Positions 40,867 to 43,369 of a DNA stretch of 43,369 bases are shown here, piece by piece. Position 1 is the first letter of the stretch. Every line of letters starts with the position of its first letter. Location: positions 1 through 43,369 of the forward strand of contig CALVNN010000005.1 of assembly GCA_944349765.1 (NCBI GenBank). Reading direction: 5' to 3'. The translations under genes were made by a program, and so were the position numbers. The notes under the pieces were generated by a model, which did not search any database, was not told where the DNA came from, and worked only from the letters and a program-made list of their open reading frames with translations. This DNA is from an uncultured Clostridia bacterium (GTDB lineage: Bacteria; Bacillota; Clostridia; Christensenellales; UBA1242).

Positions 40867-41142
40867 ATGAATAAAACTGAATTTATTAAAGCATTAGCAA
40901 ATAATGCTGGCTACACTATTAAGGAGGCTACTGTAGCTTACGACGCTTTTGTAGCTAGTGTAGTTGAAGGACTATCACAAGGAGAAAAGATCGCTTTGAC
41001 CGGTTTTGGTACTTTTGAGCTAAAAGAACGTCCAGAACGTGACGCTTTTAACCCACTAACTAAGGAAAAAGTTACTATTAAGGCTTGCAAAGTGCCAGCA
41101 TTTAAGTTTGGTTCAAGTTTTAAAGACCAATTTAATAATTAA
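40867..41142 (+). CDS. hup: HU-family DNA-binding protein
   Basis: The 91-residue protein is a standard HU/IHF-type dimer subunit: the NKTEFIKALA start helix, GEKIALTGFGTFELKERPERDAFNP with the DNA-binding arm, and the end VPAFKFGSSFKDQFNN. HU bends and compacts DNA and is an abundant nucleoid protein. The strong extended -10 promoter fits high expression. AAGGAAGG lies upstream. The arm has Arg-Pro-Glu in place of the common Ala-Arg-x-Gly-Arg-Asn pattern, which is a mild variation. Confidence 0.96.
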   Translation: MNKTEFIKALANNAGYTIKEATVAYDAFVASVVEGLSQGEKIALTGFGTFELKERPERDAFNPLTKEKVTIKACKVPAFKFGSSFKDQFNN

Positions 41143-41148
41143 TTTTTT

Positions 41149-41178
41149 AAATAGCTTGTAGTCAAGCTATTTTTTTTT
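41149..41178 (+). terminator. Terminator of the HU gene
   Basis: AAATAGCTTG pairs with CAAGCTATTT around a four-base loop and is followed by a long T-run. Confidence 0.9.
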
Positions 41179-41190
41179 AGAATTATACAA

Positions 41191-41212
41191 GTTCCCCATG
41201 GGGAATTTTTTT
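41191..41212 (+). terminator. Perfect palindrome with T-run before the SpoVT-like gene
   Basis: TTCCCCATGGGGAA at 41192-41205 is a 14-bp perfect palindrome followed by seven T. It may be a second, back-up terminator or an operator; the palindrome is too short for a stable large loop. Confidence 0.5.
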
Positions 41213-41287
41213 GTTTTGTGTCGATTTATCTGTATAAATAAAGCTTTTCTGTACAACCTATAAATAAATAAAATTATGAGGTATGTT

Positions 41288-41782
41288 ATGAAATCAGGCA
41301 TTATTAGAAGAGTAGACCAGTTAGGTAGGATAGTCTTACCCATGGATCTTAGAAAAAGTATGAAACTAAGGGAGGGGACTCAACTGGAATTATCTGTAGA
41401 AGACAATAAAATTATATTGACTAAATATGACGTAGGTAGTGGTATCAAAGAAGTGGCTAGTCCTATACTCGAAAGCCTTCCTGAAAAATATATGAATTTT
41501 ATTATTTGCGATAATGATAGTGTGATTTTAACCAGCAAAAATTTACGTATCTACTTAGGTACAAAACTTGATGACTCAAGTGAAGGCGTGCCTTTCAAGT
41601 CTTTTATGGCAACTAATAATGAATTTGCTTTTGACCGAAAATATCCAAATAGATATATTTGTTCTATTTTAAAAGATGGTGATAGATTGGGTTTTGTTGT
41701 ATACCTTTCGTCTAGCCCTATTGACGTGGCAGAACAAGAAATATCAAATTTTGTTTGTGGTCTTATAAGTCGTCAGGTGTAA
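41288..41782 (+). CDS. SpoVT-like AbrB-family transcriptional regulator
   Basis: The 164-residue protein has an N-terminal AbrB swapped-hairpin DNA-binding domain (MKSGIIRRVDQLGRIVLP, then MKLREGTQLEL, to about residue 50) and a GAF-like C-terminal domain, as in SpoVT. SpoVT tunes late forespore genes in Bacillus; whether this organism sporulates is not shown here. ATG at 41288 is chosen because GAGGT lies just upstream and because SpoVT starts MK; an ATG at 41276 is part of that leader. It is followed 1 nt after its stop by the flippase gene, as spoVT is next to yabM in Bacillus. Confidence 0.82.
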   Translation: MKSGIIRRVDQLGRIVLPMDLRKSMKLREGTQLELSVEDNKIILTKYDVGSGIKEVASPILESLPEKYMNFIICDNDSVILTSKNLRIYLGTKLDDSSEGVPFKSFMATNNEFAFDRKYPNRYICSILKDGDRLGFVVYLSSSPIDVAEQEISNFVCGLISRQV

Positions 41783-41783
41783 A

Positions 41784-43340
41784 ATGAGCTTTGCAAAGTT
41801 AAAATCCAAGATTTTCAAATCAAACTTTGTCAAAGGGGCGATCATACTTTCTGTAGGAGCTATAATTTGCAAGTTAATTGGGGCGGTGTATAGAGTTCCG
41901 TTAACTAACATTTTAGGCAGTGAAGGAATGGGGCTATATCAAATGATATACCCGATTTTTACTTTGCTTTTGGTGATATCTTCTTCTGGTATACCTAATG
42001 GTATTAGCAGGTTAATTTCTGAAAAAATTGCACTCGGGCAAAAAGAATACGTAAAAAAGATTATCAAACTTAGCCTTATTTTAATGCTTGTGATAGGACT
42101 AATATTTTCGCTTGTTATGTTCTTTTTCTCTGATGAATTAGCTCATATGCAAGGTAATCCTCTGGCAAGTAATGGTTACAAGGCTATTGCTCCTAGTATT
42201 TTGCTCGTGGCACTTATTAGTGTGTTTAGAGGTATTTTTCAAGGACAAAACAATATGACGCCGACAGCTATATCCCAAATTATTGAACAAGTTATCAAGC
42301 TTGTTTTGGGGCTAGGTATTGGTTACATTGGACTTGGTTTTGGCTTGGAATATGGTGTTGCGGGAGCGTTACTCGGTATATCTATAGGAGAGCTTATTAG
42401 CCTTATTTATCTAATTATACAATATAATATTAATAAAAAACATTTAGATAATTTAATAGCAAAGGATGACTATGTCCCTAAAAATATGACTATTATAAAA
42501 GAAATACTTCATATAGTCATCCCTATCACATTAGCTAGTACATTTATGCCTATCATCCTTGTCGTTGATAGTGTGCTTTTAGTGAATTTGCTCTCAAACG
42601 CTGGTTTGACTATAGCAGAGGCAACTAGTGCGTATGGACTATATAGTGGCGTGGCGAATACAGTCATTAATATGCCTGTGGTAGTAGCTTCGGCTTTGGC
42701 TACAGTACTTGTGCCTACCATTTGTGCTTATTTGACTAATAAGGAAGTCTCAAAGGCGACAGACAAGATAAATTCAGCTTTTGAAAGTATTATGTTTATT
42801 GCTGTACCTGCGTTTTTAGGATTTTTATTCTTTGGTGGGGATATAATAAGATTTTTATTTCCTTCCGTTATCACAGATAGCAATTATGACGTGGGTAATA
42901 TGCTGATGATTATTGGGTCTATAAATGTATTGCTTATCAGCATAGTGCAAGTCACTTCTTCCATTTTGCAATGTATTAATAAGCTATGGGTGCCAGCGAT
43001 AGGTATGTTTGTTGGGTGTTTGGTAAAAGTGGGGATTAGTATACTACTTATTTCTACTATGGGTATACTTGCTGGTATGATTGCTAGCGTGGTGTGTTAT
43101 TTAATAGTTGCTGTAATAAACTTAAAATTTGTAAATGATTTAGTTGAAGTAAATTTATCTTATGTGCCGATTTGCTTATGTGCAAGCATTATATTTATTG
43201 GTATCAGTTATATAATCAGATTTTTCTTATATGACTTAATAGGCGTTTGGGGGAGTATATTAGCACTTGCACTGGGTGCTATTGTCTATGTATTTATACT
43301 TTGGGTGCTTTTTACCAAAAAGAAAATATTTACAAGTTAA
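41784..43340 (+). CDS. SpoVB/YabM-like polysaccharide flippase
   Basis: The 518-residue integral membrane protein has about 14 membrane segments and belongs to the MVF/MATE-like polysaccharide transporter family. The start KGAIILSVGAIICKLIGAVYRVPL and the LGSEGMGLYQMIYPI block are typical of SpoVB/YabM. Such proteins move lipid-linked sugar units across the membrane for peptidoglycan or other envelope polymers. AGGTG of the previous gene's end serves as its ribosome site, so the pair is translationally coupled. It is complete; only 29 bases follow before the window ends. Confidence 0.88.
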   Translation: MSFAKLKSKIFKSNFVKGAIILSVGAIICKLIGAVYRVPLTNILGSEGMGLYQMIYPIFTLLLVISSSGIPNGISRLISEKIALGQKEYVKKIIKLSLILMLVIGLIFSLVMFFFSDELAHMQGNPLASNGYKAIAPSILLVALISVFRGIFQGQNNMTPTAISQIIEQVIKLVLGLGIGYIGLGFGLEYGVAGALLGISIGELISLIYLIIQYNINKKHLDNLIAKDDYVPKNMTIIKEILHIVIPITLASTFMPIILVVDSVLLVNLLSNAGLTIAEATSAYGLYSGVANTVINMPVVVASALATVLVPTICAYLTNKEVSKATDKINSAFESIMFIAVPAFLGFLFFGGDIIRFLFPSVITDSNYDVGNMLMIIGSINVLLISIVQVTSSILQCINKLWVPAIGMFVGCLVKVGISILLISTMGILAGMIASVVCYLIVAVINLKFVNDLVEVNLSYVPICLCASIIFIGISYIIRFFLYDLIGVWGSILALALGAIVYVFILWVLFTKKKIFTS

Positions 43341-43369
43341 TAAAACGGTAAGATGTGTACCTAAATAAA

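Overview
The window is AT-rich with Shine-Dalgarno sites of the GGAGG type before most genes. Promoters often read as -35, a 17-bp spacer and an extended -10. The gene order def-fmt-rlmN-rsgA-rpe, an EndoA-type MazF, a SpoVT-like regulator next to a SpoVB/YabM-like flippase and a BspA-type LRR protein together suggest an anaerobic Bacillota (Clostridia-like) chromosome, probably from an uncultured gut-type lineage. This is inference from gene content; no rRNA or tRNA gene is visible. Only the first gene is cut by the window edge.

Region 1 (1-6.2 kb): the 3' part of a BspA-like LRR surface protein, then a tightly coupled operon for peptide deformylase, Met-tRNA formyltransferase, RlmN, RsgA and a divergent Rpe-like protein. 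Region 2 (6.2-18.1 kb): a diaminopentanoate-dehydrogenase-like enzyme, a fibre-like protein on the minus strand, a WalJ-like metallo-beta-lactamase-fold hydrolase, an LPG-synthase-TM membrane protein, DusB, a small degenerate nitrilase-like protein, a Na/Pi cotransporter, a one-polypeptide fusion of phosphoglycerate kinase with cofactor-independent phosphoglycerate mutase, and a MazF without a visible antitoxin. Region 3 (18.1-26.2 kb): envelope genes of mostly unknown function (single-TM basic protein, PAP2 phosphatase, a possibly leaderless small ORF, a four-TM protein, a repeat-rich single-pass protein), then a divergent pair of a VirB2/T4SS-pilin-like protein and a VirD4/TraG-like coupling ATPase, and an SH3b-like membrane protein.

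Region 4 (26.3-36.1 kb): a compact podovirus-like packaging cassette. It holds the large terminase, a small-terminase-like protein, portal, scaffold-like protein, major capsid protein, head completion proteins, a coiled-coil protein and two different holin-like proteins. No integrase, repressor, replication gene, endolysin or tail spike is visible in it, and it lies between ordinary chromosomal genes. It could be a prophage remnant or a domesticated, gene-transfer-agent-like particle. Region 5 (36.2 kb to the end): glutamyl-tRNA synthetase, two flavoproteins on the minus strand, HU, the SpoVT-like regulator and the SpoVB-like flippase.

The strongest items for a second look are the PGK-iPGM fusion, the stripped-down capsid cassette with paired holins, the isolated pilin and coupling-protein pair with a possible RNA switch in the pilin leader, the Rpe-like protein that has lost a metal-binding Asp, and a probably leaderless small gene.
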